Program-made: the position numbers and the translations under genes
The notes under the pieces: generated by a model
Seen by the model: the letters and a program-made list of their open reading frames with translations, nothing else
Databases searched by the model: none
Told to the model about the DNA's origin: nothing
Part shown: positions 53,304-64,000 of the stretch, piece by piece
Numbering within the stretch: position 1 is the first letter of the stretch
How the letters are laid out: each line of letters begins with the position of its first letter
NCBI GenBank assembly: GCA_029204225.1
Contig: CM055106.1
Location: forward strand, 5,372,858-5,436,857
Source of the DNA: Diphasiastrum complanatum
Taxonomy: Eukaryota; Streptophyta; Lycopodiopsida; Lycopodiales; Lycopodiaceae
Direction of reading: 5' to 3'
Length of the DNA stretch: 64,000 bases

Positions 53304-54161
53304 TCACCATATCCATGATAAGATCTCTTTGGTAGAGATCTCTTGCCAATGCCTTTGAAGAGTGCTCCACCAATATGCCACTATGTTCATGGGCTTCCTC
53401 CATGCTTGATGATGATCTTTGCTTTGAAAGTTCCACTTGCATGATGGATGCACCATAAATAGAGAAATCTGAGGCTTCCAAGCCTCATAAGGATCATGGA
53501 GATCAAGATCATAAGATGTGAAACAATGATGATTATCAAGATTATGCTTTCTAGCTTGACTAGTCCACATGCAATGAACTATATCCATGATGGATCTAAT
53601 CTTGATCTTTTTTAGGCTAGTTACTCTCTCAAGGATGCAAGTGTCCACTTTGGATGCTTCACTTAATCTCAAGAGGAGTTTACAATTTGTCTCAAAACAT
53701 GTGAAAACATGATTTTCAAAAATGTGAGTACCAAGCTCAATCTTGTTCTTACTAGAACCAAGAGCATACTTTTGACAATACAATATCTTGCTTTCAAAAA
53801 GTATTGGAAACACATCTAAGTCAATAATGACAAGAAACATGTCCATACCATAAGCATCATACAAAACTAGTATAGCTTTTCTTGAACTTTGAGATCCAAA
53901 AAATTCAATGAAGCAAGATAGCATTTCAAGCAAAGGAAGAGAAGCATATATGAATGTGTTGTAGTAGATACAACATGAAAGATGCCCCTCTTTGCCATGT
54001 AAGGTGAGCCATAAGGACTCGGCCATGCATCTTGAAGATCTTCTTGAAATCATGTGATGAAGAAACTCCTCCTCACACCTTGGCCCCATCATAACTTGAA
54101 TACCTTCAAAAAAGATAACTTGTGATGCTTCTTGAGAAACCTTGATCTCGGCCACTTCCAA
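53304..54161 (-). CDS. element E ORF of unknown origin (in place of RT)
   Basis: About 286 codons stay open on the minus strand from 54161 to 53304, in a different frame from gag-protease-integrase and overlapping its end by about 70 bp. No ATG is at its start. The sequence (for example CCIYYNTFIYASLPLLEMLS, DVFPILFESKILYCQKYA, TCFETNCKLLLRLSEA) has none of the Copia RT or RNase H landmarks: no YVDD, no LVAKGY, no SSTKAE. It has several Cys and hydrophobic segments and ends shortly before the 3' LTR. It could be captured host sequence, a very diverged element gene, or neutral sequence that happens to be open. I do not recognise it. Confidence 0.45.
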   Translation of the reverse strand: MEVAEIKVSQEASQVIFFEGIQVMMGPRCEEEFLHHMISRRSSRCMAESLWLTLHGKEGHLSCCIYYNTFIYASLPLLEMLSCFIEFFGSQSSRKAILVLYDAYGMDMFLVIIDLDVFPILFESKILYCQKYALGSSKNKIELGTHIFENHVFTCFETNCKLLLRLSEASKVDTCILERVTSLKKIKIRSIMDIVHCMWTSQARKHNLDNHHCFTSYDLDLHDPYEAWKPQISLFMVHPSCKWNFQSKDHHQAWRKPMNIVAYWWSTLQRHWQEISTKEILSWIW

Positions 54162-55870
54162 GATCGAATCTTCAACATGAGATCTCTATTCACAATCACT
54201 TTTGAAATAGAGAGTGTAAAGACACTAAAGGCCTCCTTGATGGATGAGTATCCAATCATGATCGATGAGCTTGGATCATCCTTCCTCCTTGTTTCCAAGG
54301 GAATATGTGCAAAGCAAGCACTACCAAGTTCACTAAGGTAAACAACCTTAGGCTTCATCTTGAATAAAACTTCATATGGTGCTATTCCTTCAAGAGCTTC
54401 AATACTCCTCAAAGCTTTGATCTTCAATGAAAATTTCTTCTCAACATATGCTTTGAATAATAAGGAATAATCATACACCATAATACTTGAAGAGAGAAGA
54501 TATGTGCATTTTGTGTAATCATCCTCCTTTGAAATATTGGACATATAAGAAACATCAAGTGAGTTTGCACTCTCACTTGGATCCAATTTGTAGATGCCTT
54601 CAAATCTTGATCCATATGCAAGGATCCCACCATTCTTCTTGATCACACAATTTTCAATATTGAAATTGACATCAAAGCCACTATCAAGAAGTTGGCCAAC
54701 ACTTAAGATGTTCTTTGTAAGCTTTGGGACAAAAAGAACATTGTTGAGAAAGAGATCTTTAGAAGATGCAAGCTTCAAGGGAATAATCCCTACTCCTTCA
54801 ATATTGCACTCATGCTTACTTGCAAAGTATATGGTCTTCTTGACTCCATCATAAGGCAAAATAGATGAAAAAAGTTGCTTGGAGCCACACATATGTGAAG
54901 ATGCTCCACTATCAATATACCACGAGTCATCCTTGTTGAAGGTGGAAGAGGAGAAGCTTGATGCCATAAGAGAGCCTTCTCCATCACTTGCAATATAGTC
55001 TTCTTTCTCATTGGTGATGTTGGCTTGATTGAGTTGATTATTCTTCTTGAAGCAATTGGTGGCATAATGGCCTTTCTTGCCACAATAAAAGCACTTGATC
55101 TTCTTCTTCTTGAGATTTGAAGTAGAAGCATGAGAGGTATCCTCCTCCTCCTCTCCATCTTGGTCTTTATCTTGGTCATTAGAGAATTGATGGTGTTGCT
55201 GCTTACTTCTCTCTTTGTGCTTGGCAAATAGAACTTTGCCATCATCATGATTGAGTGATAGCTTGTCCATTCTCAAGAGTTTGTACTCTTGTCTTGATTC
55301 TTCATAAATAAGAACACTTTGAAGGGCCTCCAAACTTGGTAGCTCTTCCTTAATGGCATAGGATTGGACAAGGTTGTCATATTCTAGCTCACTTTGATTG
55401 ATTGAGTCACCAATACATGCAAGCTCCCTATGAATATCCTTGACTCTCAAAACATATTTAGATGCTCTCTCATCACTCTTTTGACTACTTTGGAATATTT
55501 GATTTCTAAGAGTGAAGAGCCTAGAGGTGTTCTTAGCCTCATAGATGGACTCGAGACAATCCCAAGCTTCCTTGGATGTAGAACAATCACCAATCTCCCT
55601 CAATATCTCATTAGAGACATTCATCTTAATGTAGTGGAGAGACATCCTAGCTCTCTTCTTGTATTTTTGTACTTCTTGAAGGACTTGAGGCTCCTCCTCA
55701 ATCCCAAGTACAATGTCCATCACATCTTGGAGTATCAAGATGGACTCCATCCTCAACTTCCATATTGAATAATTGGAAGTAGACAATCTCTCACTTGATT
55801 GCAACAAGTATGAACTCATTGAAATCATGTAAAGTGGAGATAAATAAAAGTGATGAACAAAAAAATGTTG
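54089..55870 (-). pseudogene. element E gag, protease and truncated integrase
   Basis: Translation most likely begins at an ATG near 55830 (MISMSSYLLQSSERLSTSN), typical of Copia gag. gag continues (YSIWKLRMESILILQD, YVLRVKDIHRELACIGDSI) to zinc knuckle CFYCGKKGHYATNC and protease SWYIDSGASSHMC. After the protease the GAG-pre-integrase and nearly all of the integrase core are lost: AYVEKKFSLKIKALRS jumps to IEALEGIAPYEVLFKMKP, so the DDE residues are missing. The C-terminal part (GSACFAHIPLETRRKDDPSS, KVIVNRDLMLK) is kept. The whole stretch is one uninterrupted frame of about 590 codons. This suggests selection or a recent deletion derivative that relies on enzymes from another element. Confidence 0.8.
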
Positions 55871-56586
55871 CTTCTCTCTCACTATAGGATCCAATAATGG
55901 TGTGCTACCATCTCCTATGCAAGACCTTGCAACAATCTGTGAGATGATTCTCACTAGCTATCTCAATCTCTCCAAAACTAGATCTACTTCAAATCAAATG
56001 ATGGAGTATGGGCAAAGTTAGGATCAAACACTCCTAGCACGTGTGAAATACACTAAGAAACCAAATTTGACTCAAATACAATGATATTGCATGAAACAAA
56101 ATGGCTAAGATCTCAAAACAGTGCCTAGATCACATATAGATGAGATTGGTAAGCATTCAACTGTGATTTTGGATCAAACAAGCAATCTCTTGACCAAACC
56201 AAATGTGTCCACCCAGGTCTAGGTGCCCTACCTAACCCTCTTCAAAAGCTTATAACTTTTGATTGGCACAACCAAATGGAATGAAACTGATTGCATCAGA
56301 TACTAGACAAAAATAGCTTCAAAACAAGCTACCTAGCAAGATTTTTGGATCAACCATGACAAAGAACTCCCAAATTGAACTTGGATGTTTTTCACACATG
56401 TCTGAGCACCTGATTCCGTACAGTACCATGTCAGACCCAATCAATGTCCTTTTGATCTCTTTTGATCCAAAATTGATCAAGATAGCTAGGAAAATGGGCC
56501 TTGACAATTTTGAGCTCGAGATTGATGAAAAGTTTTCACTTAGATGGACCAAAATGCATGGTATCCTTAGGTAGGCTCTGATACCA
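55871..56586 (-). other. leader and primer-binding site of element E
   Basis: About 700 bp of non-coding leader between the 5' LTR and gag. The primer site (minus TGGTATCAGAGCCTACC) is at 56586-56570, complementary to initiator-Met tRNA. Confidence 0.75.
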
Positions 56587-57408
56587 TGTTGAATTCACAC
56601 GTGTGGATTGTCCACAACATGTACTTGTAATCTCCTAAGGTGTGTAGATGCACCAAGATCAAGACTAGATTGAGATTCAAGATCAATCTTAGATCCTATG
56701 GCAAAAACACACTACTACATGCATTCAATCACTTCCAACTCTCACTCACACATATGGGAAGTGTTCCAAAAGTAGTATAAGTAGAAACAAGCTGCTCTCC
56801 TCGGGTAGAGAGAGAGAATCATCAATATCTCTCGAGTAGAGAGAGAAAGCTAGAAAATCACTTACACTCAAAATCCACTCAATCTCAAAATCAATTAGAT
56901 TCAAAATGAGGAGTACAATGATACTAGTAGATCCATGAGCTACCACTATGCTTAACTATGATTGGATCACACTTTTCCACCTCTTAATCATATTGGACCA
57001 TTGATCCATGCACCTCTAAATTCTATTGGACCATTTTCAAGCAAACCTCAAATTCTATTGGACACTCATGGTTCCACCTCTAAATCCTATTGGACCTCTT
57101 AAACTTCATCAAACAAAGCATTACACTTGTCTACACTCTAATTGGCACAAGTTTGGCCTCCTACTCTATTTTGGCTCAATAGTGGCATTACAAGTGGAAA
57201 TGGATAATTTGCCATCTATGCCAAATTTGACCCTATCAACATCCTACACCCAAATGTTTGACTATGAAACTCTATGAGACCCCTATATCAAACATTTTTA
57301 TTTACTTTACAATTCTCCACACGTGGGAACATCCTCCACACATGTAAGATTCACTTAAAAACTTCTATCATAAAAAATACCAAGCTAGATTTTTGCCAAT
57401 TTCTCACA
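56587..57408 (-). repeat. 5' LTR of element E
   Basis: 822 bp. It closely matches the left LTR apart from that LTR's insertion and scattered substitutions. It contains repeated 'gtagagagaga' and 'aaatcctattggacc' blocks. Confidence 0.9.
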
Positions 57409-57575
57409 ATGTGGACATCATAGCTCCTAATTTCTGTTGCCGCTTTCTCATAGGCAACTGTAGCTTCTTCGGTAGTGTCATAGATTCCTAGCCACACTTG
57501 CACGCCCATAGATGGGTCTCTAATCTCTGCAGCCCATTCTCCTTATGGTCGTTGCCTCACTCCTCTGTACTTGTT
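57409..57575 (-). pseudogene. AP2/ERF transcription factor pseudogene, main part
   Basis: Minus-strand translation gives an AP2 domain: NKYRGVRQRP, a stop at 57543-57545 where Trp is expected, [19 protein letters not shown], then [20 protein letters not shown] and SYDVH. The YRG, WAAEIRD and WLG motifs are kept. The Ala and Asp in AEIRD are those of the ERF rather than the DREB subgroup. Intact members bind GCC-box DNA in the nucleus. This copy is dead twice over: the domain carries a stop, and Copia E is inserted after YDVH, with the next residues (TNFD) on the far side at 51713. Diverged coding-like sequence extends upstream to about 57950 in broken frames. Confidence 0.8.
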
Positions 57576-58369
57576 CCTTTCCTCTATGATTTTGTGTTTT
57601 CATGTAGCTTTGGCTATGGTACTATCCTCGCATGAACTTCATTCGACACCACTTTCTGCACCATCAAGCTTCTTTTACGTGTTTTCGAAAGTTTTCTGCC
57701 TATAGCCTTCGTGCAGATGCCGACAAAGCAGTTTTCAAGTTTGATGATTGATGATGAATGCTGTGGACTTCTCTTTGGAACCTGTTTTTCATAGAAACTC
57801 TGCTGCATAGTCTAATAGTAAAACCATTGATGTAGCTAGGAACATCCCACTCATCTTCACAATTAGAATAGTAGGAGGAATAATTGGTTTCAATGGAAAT
57901 TTCTTGAACATGGTGTCTTGAGCGCCCTTCATGAGTTGGCCTTTGCAAAAAGTACGATCCTTGTCGCTGGAGGAGTTTGTTGCATCAGGGTTTGTGCATA
58001 CTGAATCCGACCAATTTCAACGGGCAAAGGATCCCAGGAATGCGTATAGAGTTTCTGGTTCGGATGCATGTCTTTGTGAGTACTGAATCATTTGGAGCCC
58101 GATTTAGTCTTGCAGGTTTGTCTCGATGTGCAACATAGGACGAAACAAAGGGTCCAAAAAAAACGGACTTCGTTCGGCGACACTGGACCAGTTCTCATGA
58201 ATGTTGGAAAGTAGTCCATTTAGTGGCATTCCCTTCGCCAAACGGCATCGGAATTGAGTGGTGAATGAACCTGTGGGTTCGTGTCGAGCCCACGAACCTA
58301 TGGACACCACCCATTTGAAGTTCTAACTATTTTTTATGAAATCCAACCAATTTCTGGCTCATTGGGCTT
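57576..58369. other. 5' side of the AP2/ERF pseudogene
   Basis: Minus frames at 57614-57808 and 57700-57948 are probably the decayed N-terminal region (a basic stretch GRKLSKTRKRS is visible). Beyond 57950 nothing is recognised. Confidence 0.4.
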
Positions 58370-59705
<1,336 letters not shown>

Positions 59706-59709
59706 ATTA

Positions 59710-60380
59710 TGTTGCACACAAGCTCACAAACCCTAAGTAAATACACAGAATTACCCAGCAAATCCGTCACTTTATTAATCTCAAGCCAATGTACATAGAT
59801 CAACAAGCAAACATGAGAGCTCTGCTGCAAGTCTTCTCCCAACCATAGCTGCATAGGAATACCATAATCATAATGAGGAATGCCTGACAAGGCTCACCCT
59901 ATATCCCCTCAAGCACCCCTTAACCCTGACACATCCTAACGTCGACACATGGCAAACTCCATGCACAACCGACACTTGCCACTTGGCAATACCCTGACAC
60001 ATAGGCAAGCTAGTGGGTGGACAGTCTGACACGTGTCACTCATGCATTGGACCAAGTGTCCCAATGAGCATATGACACATGTCTTGTTGACCCGTCCATT
60101 GACCGTCTGACAAGTGTCACTCATGCACCGGACCAAGTGTCCTAGTGAGCATGTGACACGGGTCATGTTGACCAGTCAACCCTTCCTACTTTCTAGAAGG
60201 TCAGTCCAACAGACTCTCATGAGACCCAGTACCCCCTTGGCCATCTCATATTTAGTCACTATAACAAATACTTACATTGCAATTTACAATTGTCTCCACA
60301 GGCCGGTGACTTAGCCATTTACAATTTAATAATTACAATTTACCATACATTGGGCAAAGGGATTCAAAGTACATGTGACA
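59710..60380 (-). repeat. 3' LTR of element F
   Basis: 671 bp. On the minus strand it begins TGTCACATGTACTTTG right after polypurine tract GGAGGGAAGGGA (60392-60381) and ends GTGTGCAACA at 59710. The partner LTR is outside the window, so the left border is inferred from the TG...CA rule. Confidence 0.7.
60021..60183. repeat. 81-bp tandem duplication in the element F LTR
   Basis: 'gtctgacacgtgtcactcat' and 'ggaccaagtgtcc' to 'ttgacc' at 60021-60101 recur at 60102-60183 with about ten substitutions. Each copy carries a palindromic GACACGTGTC-like block. Confidence 0.85.
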
Positions 60381-60395
60381 TCCCTTCCCTCCTCA

Positions 60396-61808
60396 GATGA
60401 CATCGTCCTCGATGTCAAAGTCTGGATACTGTGCATGCAACCCATGTGCGGTCTCCCAGGTAGCATCACTGAGAGGTCGTCCATGCCATGCAACCAAGTA
60501 CTCACGGAGCAAACGATTCTGTAACCGTCTAGGCCTCCGGTCCAATACTCTCACTGGTCCATGCATCACCTCCCCATGCTCCTAAAACAATGCAAGGCCA
60601 TCAGCCAACAAGTTATCAAAATCATGTAAAACCTTCTTTAAGCGTGAAACATGAAAAACAGGATGAACCTTACAACCAATAGGCAAATCCAATTCATAAA
60701 CAACGCTATTAATCTTTTTAACAATTTTTCAAGGTCCACTAGGTGACAACTTATAACGCTTCCCTGTCTATAGGGTTTTCGAGTCCTTTGGAATCCTGAG
60801 AAATACCATATTTCCTTCCTCGAACTCTCTTGGCATACGATCCAGATCAGCATATGTCTTTGTCCGATCCATCGCCGCTTACATTTCCTTAGCTAACTCC
60901 AACATCTGTTGCATGTGAGTTAGGAATTCCATAGCACTAGGTGTCTTATGAGGCATACCTATAGTAACTGGACTGGCTGGTCTAAAACCATAATTTAGCT
61001 CGAAAGGACTCATCTTCGTAGATGCATTCTTTTTATCATTATAGGCAAACTCCAACAATGGTAGGTAACGTTCCCATTGCATTTGCCTTTCACTCACATA
61101 CGCCCTAAGCATGTCTTCCAAGGTTTGGTTAACTCTCTCAGTCTGTCCATCTGTTTCAGGATGATCAGAACTACTCATTTCCAACTGCACCTCTAACTTC
61201 TCAAATACTGTAGTCCAAAAATTGCCAGTAAAACGAGAATCCCTATCAGACACAATGAATCTAGGTAATCCATGAAGTCTGAATACATGCTGTATAAACA
61301 AATCAGTCGTACCAGGTGCATCAATCTTATTACTAGTTGGGATAAAATGAGCCATTTTTGTGAGTCTGTCAACCACAACTAGGATAGCATTATGTTGCTG
61401 CTGCGTATGCGGTAAACATGTAGTAGAGTCCATGGAAATACTCTCCCATCTCCCTTCTGGTATAGGTAACGGGCGTAATAATCCAGGCACTTTAATCCTT
61501 TCAGTCTTATTAACTTGACACTTAAAACAATGTGTCACATAATTGTTTACTTCTTTCTTAAGTCTTGACCACCAAAAGTTACGTCGTATCAACTCATAGG
61601 TCCTATCCACACCAGGATGACCAGCACTAGGGCTATCGTGACAGAGATGCAAGATCCTCTTTCGCAGCACCTCACAAGCTGGAATAAGAGCCTTGCCATT
61701 TCTCATCACTATTCCATCTTCTATGGAATACTTAAGATAAGTGCGAACCAAGATAGAAGAGCTCTCCTTTTGAGACTCTGCATGGCCATGACTCACCTTT
61801 TGTTCCAC
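60396..61808 (-). pseudogene. element F integrase with chromodomain-like tail
   Basis: The open frame at 61808-60879 has the HHCC zinc finger (HDSPSAGHPGVDRTYELIRR, HCFKCQVNK). The catalytic core has Asp in SISMDSTTCLP, Asp in FIVSDRDSRFTGNF and Glu in DGQTERVNQTLEDML, so the DDE triad is intact. Downstream, with stops, come YADLDRMPREF and HPVFHVSRLKK. A final stretch contains ILD-like VRVLDRRPRRLQ, EYLVAWHGRPLSDATWE and HAQYPDFDIEDDV, resembling a chromodomain. In this family the integrase inserts the cDNA and the chromodomain can direct it to particular chromatin. Confidence 0.8.
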
Positions 61809-61859
61809 TTTCTTACAGTGAGGATCTTCCTACTAAGCCTTTCTTATCTCAAACAGTAA

Positions 61860-62316
61860 GTCATTTTCAATGACTACAAATGACATTTGATACACCACAC
61901 AAGATAGTGCATCTTCCACACGATTCTCGGCACCTTTCTTGTATCGAATCTCCATTAGGAATTCCTGCATGAGCTCAGACTATCTGGCTTGCCGGCCTCT
62001 AAGGTCTGGCTGCTTACAAAAGTATCTCAAGGTATCATGATCGGTGAATACCTCAAATTCCGATCCATACAAATAATGCCTCCATGCCTTTAATGCATGA
62101 ACTATGGCATACAACTCCTCCTCATGAGTTGGCTAAGTTTTGAGCAGGGTTGAGCTTCTTGCTCTCAAAGGCCACAGGCCTACCCTCTTGCATCAGAACA
62201 GCTCCCATAGCAATGTCACTCGCATCCGTATCTATAACATAGGGCTTTTGAGGGTCTACAATTTTTAGAGTGACGCACTCAGCAATAGCTTGCTTCAACT
62301 GGTCAAAGCTTGCTTG
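61860..62316 (-). pseudogene. element F RNase H, degraded
   Basis: On the minus strand FDQLKQAIAECVTLKIVDPQ and VIDTDASDIAMGAVLMQEGR identify Gypsy RNase H with its first catalytic Asp. The rest is broken by stops and frameshifts (FESKKLNPAQN, then stops) down to about 61860. Confidence 0.75.
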
Positions 62317-63540
62317 CTACAGTTCAGTCCACTCACCAAATCTATTCTTTGGAGTCAAATCAGTCAAAGGTGCTGCAATATAGGAGTATTTCTTAGCATA
62401 TTTTCTATAGAATACTGCCAATCCAAGAAAAGAACGAAGTGCTGTCAAATCAGCTGGCACATGCCACGCAACAGCCACCTTCTTAGGATCTGGCCTTACT
62501 CCATCAACAGACACTACATGACCAAGATACTCAATCTCTTTTTTAAACACTTCACTTTTTTTACTATTGGCAAACAAAGTGTTCTCCCTCAAAGTAGACA
62601 GCACAGTTCTAAGGTGAGCCATATGCTTGACCTCACCTGCACTGTAAGTTAGAATGTCATCAACAAAGTTTACGACAAATTTACCCATATAAGGTCTGAG
62701 CACATCATTCATCATCATCATGAATGTAGCTGGGGCATTAGTCAATCCAAATGGCATTACAAGATACTCATAGTGACTGAACCGAGTTCTGAAGGCAGTC
62801 TTGCGTACATCCTCTTCATGAACTCTAACCTGATGGTATCCACTCTTCAGGTCTATTTTACTGAACACAGTGGCACCCAACAAGGCATCAAGCAAATCAT
62901 CTATACGTGGCATGGGATATCGATGTTTAACAGTTATCTTGTTCAAACCTCGATAATCCACACACATACGCCATGATCCATCCTTCTTTTTTACAAGAAT
63001 GATCGGAGAGACAAAAGGAGAATAACCAGGTCGTATCTGCCCCTTGGCCAGATAATCATCGACCATCTGTCTCACTTCCTCTTTCTCCTTAAGACTTATT
63101 CTGTAAGGACGTCTATTGACAGGACATGATCTAGGTATTGATTCAATCTTATGTTCAACATTCCTCTTAGGAGGTAAAAAAGATGGAAGATCATCTATGA
63201 ACACATCTGAAAACTCTCTCCTAATCTCTTGATCCAAATTGGCAATAGTACTGGTTTGCACACATTGCATGCTACTCTGACTAGTTTTAGTAGACATATC
63301 AAGTAGAAAGCAAACACACATGTACTCACAATGGATCCTATGCAACTGTGTAGCTGAAACAAGTGATCCAGGAGGCACATCCCGCTCACCACGAAGGGAA
63401 TGCATCACACCATCAAATTGGAACTCATACACATGAGTATCCCAAGCTATGTGTGGCGTCTGCATCGTGTGCCAACAAATGCCCAACACCACATCAAACT
63501 GCGCAAGCCATGTTATTTCAAAATCCAACTGTGTAACTTT
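62317..63540 (-). pseudogene. element F protease end and reverse transcriptase
   Basis: A continuous frame. The protease C-terminal part (WLAQFDVVLGICWHTMQTPH) is followed by RT from FSDVFIDDLPSFLPPKR through PYRISLKEKEEVRQMV, YSPFVSPIILVKKKDGSWRM, CVDYRGLNKITVKHRYPMPR, FSKIDLKSGYHQVRVHEEDV, MPFGLTNAPATFMMMMNDVL and active site VNFVDDILTYS to SFLGLAVFYRKYAKKYS. All RT catalytic Asp residues are present. It ends at a stop at 62317-62319, just before the RNase H, so the polyprotein is cut there. Confidence 0.85.
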
Positions 63541-64000
63541 GTACAGTTAGTGGAATGCCCACAACCCTCTTATCCCAAATCTCTATACCCTTTCCAACAG
63601 CCATTTCCACTGTGTACTGGTATTGGGATGGTTGAGTATTCACACCTAACTTCCATACCAGAGTTGAATTCAACACATTATGAGAGGACCCAGTGTCAAA
63701 TAGAACCTGAACATCTCTACCACACAGTTGTCTTCACATAACAATAAGAGAAGTGTTAAGAAATTGATACCCTTGCCGATTTTGACAAAAGCGTTGGTGG
63801 AGTCGTGTCCACTCTCTTGACCACCAAAACATTCATGAGGCGTGGAACATCTGGATTGGCTTCCTGCTCGATCTCTTCCACTGTCATAGGGTTATCACCC
63901 TGGTTCATCTGATCCACCTGAAGATTATATGTGGTCCGCATCAAGTTTCGTGGACATTCCTTCCACCTATGTTGTCCCAGACATCCAAAACAGAGGTTCT
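63541..64000 (-). pseudogene. element F gag end and protease start
   Basis: At the window edge the gag zinc knuckle CFGCLGQHRWKEC (one residue shorter than the usual CX2CX4HX4C) is followed by MRTTYNLQVDQMNQGDNPM and an acidic linker. A stop lies near 63756. The protease active site VQVLFDTGSSHNVLN then appears in another frame. A further frameshift near 63530 joins it to the RT frame. Confidence 0.75.

Larger units (their letters stand above)
51714..57408 (-). mobile_element. Copia element E, RT-less, minus strand
   Basis: LTRs starting TGTTGAATTCACACGTGTGG lie at 51714-53176 and 56587-57408, both ending TTTCTCACA. The target flanks are GTGTG and ATGTG (4 of 5 match). Left of the right-hand LTR is the complement of primer site TGGTATCAGAGCC, so the 5' LTR is the right one. 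The left LTR is longer only because a solo LTR sits in it. The interior encodes gag and protease and a cut-down integrase. In place of RT/RNase H there is an unrelated open frame. It is inserted in an AP2/ERF pseudogene. Confidence 0.88.
59710..64000 (-). mobile_element. Gypsy element F (chromodomain type), runs off the window
   Basis: Minus-strand order from the window edge is gag zinc knuckle, protease, RT, RNase H, integrase, chromodomain-like tail, polypurine tract and 3' LTR (59710-60380). Integrase after RT is the Gypsy order, and a chromodomain-like end points to the chromovirus group. The 5' LTR lies beyond position 64000. Several stops and frameshifts make this copy defective. Confidence 0.88.

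Noticed and set aside
61617-61859. Plus-strand frames opposite Gypsy F coding sequence
   Set aside because: They are antisense shadows of the integrase/RT frames with no independent signals.

Overview
The window is nuclear DNA of a land plant. It holds GT-AG split genes, plant-type Copia and Gypsy retrotransposons, hAT transposons, an AP2/ERF fragment and a plant-type omega-amidase with an N-terminal targeting extension. The giant introns, many broken and nested elements and very long CT/GA arrays suggest a large-genome vascular plant such as a fern or gymnosperm. The species cannot be fixed from the sequence. Most of the 64 kb is transposable-element sequence. Two host genes look functional, one host gene is a pseudogene, and one possible exon is unassigned.

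Region by region. 1-2.25 kb: a possible terminal exon (minus), a degenerate ~160-bp tandem repeat and a Copia LTR fragment. 2.25-5.4 kb: pieces of a LINE family whose copies end in (CT)n arrays. 5.6-7.1 kb (minus): a large exon of a PHD-finger/ELM2-like nuclear protein. 8.8-12 kb: a solo LTR, then a deleted Copia element (C) whose LTRs carry a minisatellite. 13.3 kb: a dimeric tRNA-like SINE. 17.3-19 kb: a Copia remnant with gag joined to reverse transcriptase.

20.06-49.19 kb (minus): the main result, an omega-amidase (NIT2-like nitrilase) gene. Ten GT-AG exons, including a 16-nt microexon, give a continuous 1,221-bp reading frame spread over about 29 kb. Intron 5 alone is 20.4 kb and is a nest: Copia A (22169-37004) contains a hAT element (22875-26660, TSD TTTTGGAC) and Copia B (30544-36236, TSD GATGG), and B contains a solo LTR (32603-33030, TSD AGTGT). 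The same intron holds a Copia C-type fragment (D) and a LINE ORF1 fragment. Intron 4 carries a 538-bp hAT-type MITE (TSD GACCAGAC). Intron 2 carries LINE ORF1 sequence split by a 179-bp hAT-type MITE (TSD TTGAGATC).

49.3-64 kb: gene-poor flank, then Copia E (51714-57408, minus). E lacks reverse transcriptase and instead has a long open frame of unknown origin. It is inserted inside an AP2/ERF pseudogene, and its left LTR holds a second solo LTR (TSD CTCTC). After E come a CACGTG-rich tandem repeat with a 125-bp GA array and a chromodomain-type Gypsy element (59710 to beyond the window end, minus).

I found no CRISPR, operon or prokaryotic content and no clear new biochemical system. The most novel-looking items are the RT-less Copia E with its unknown ORF, the LTR-borne minisatellite, the CT-tailed LINE/ORF1-only units, the related hAT/MITE set with intact TSDs, and the start-codon foldback and microexon of the omega-amidase gene. 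Coordinates, splice sites, TSDs and substitution counts were read by eye.
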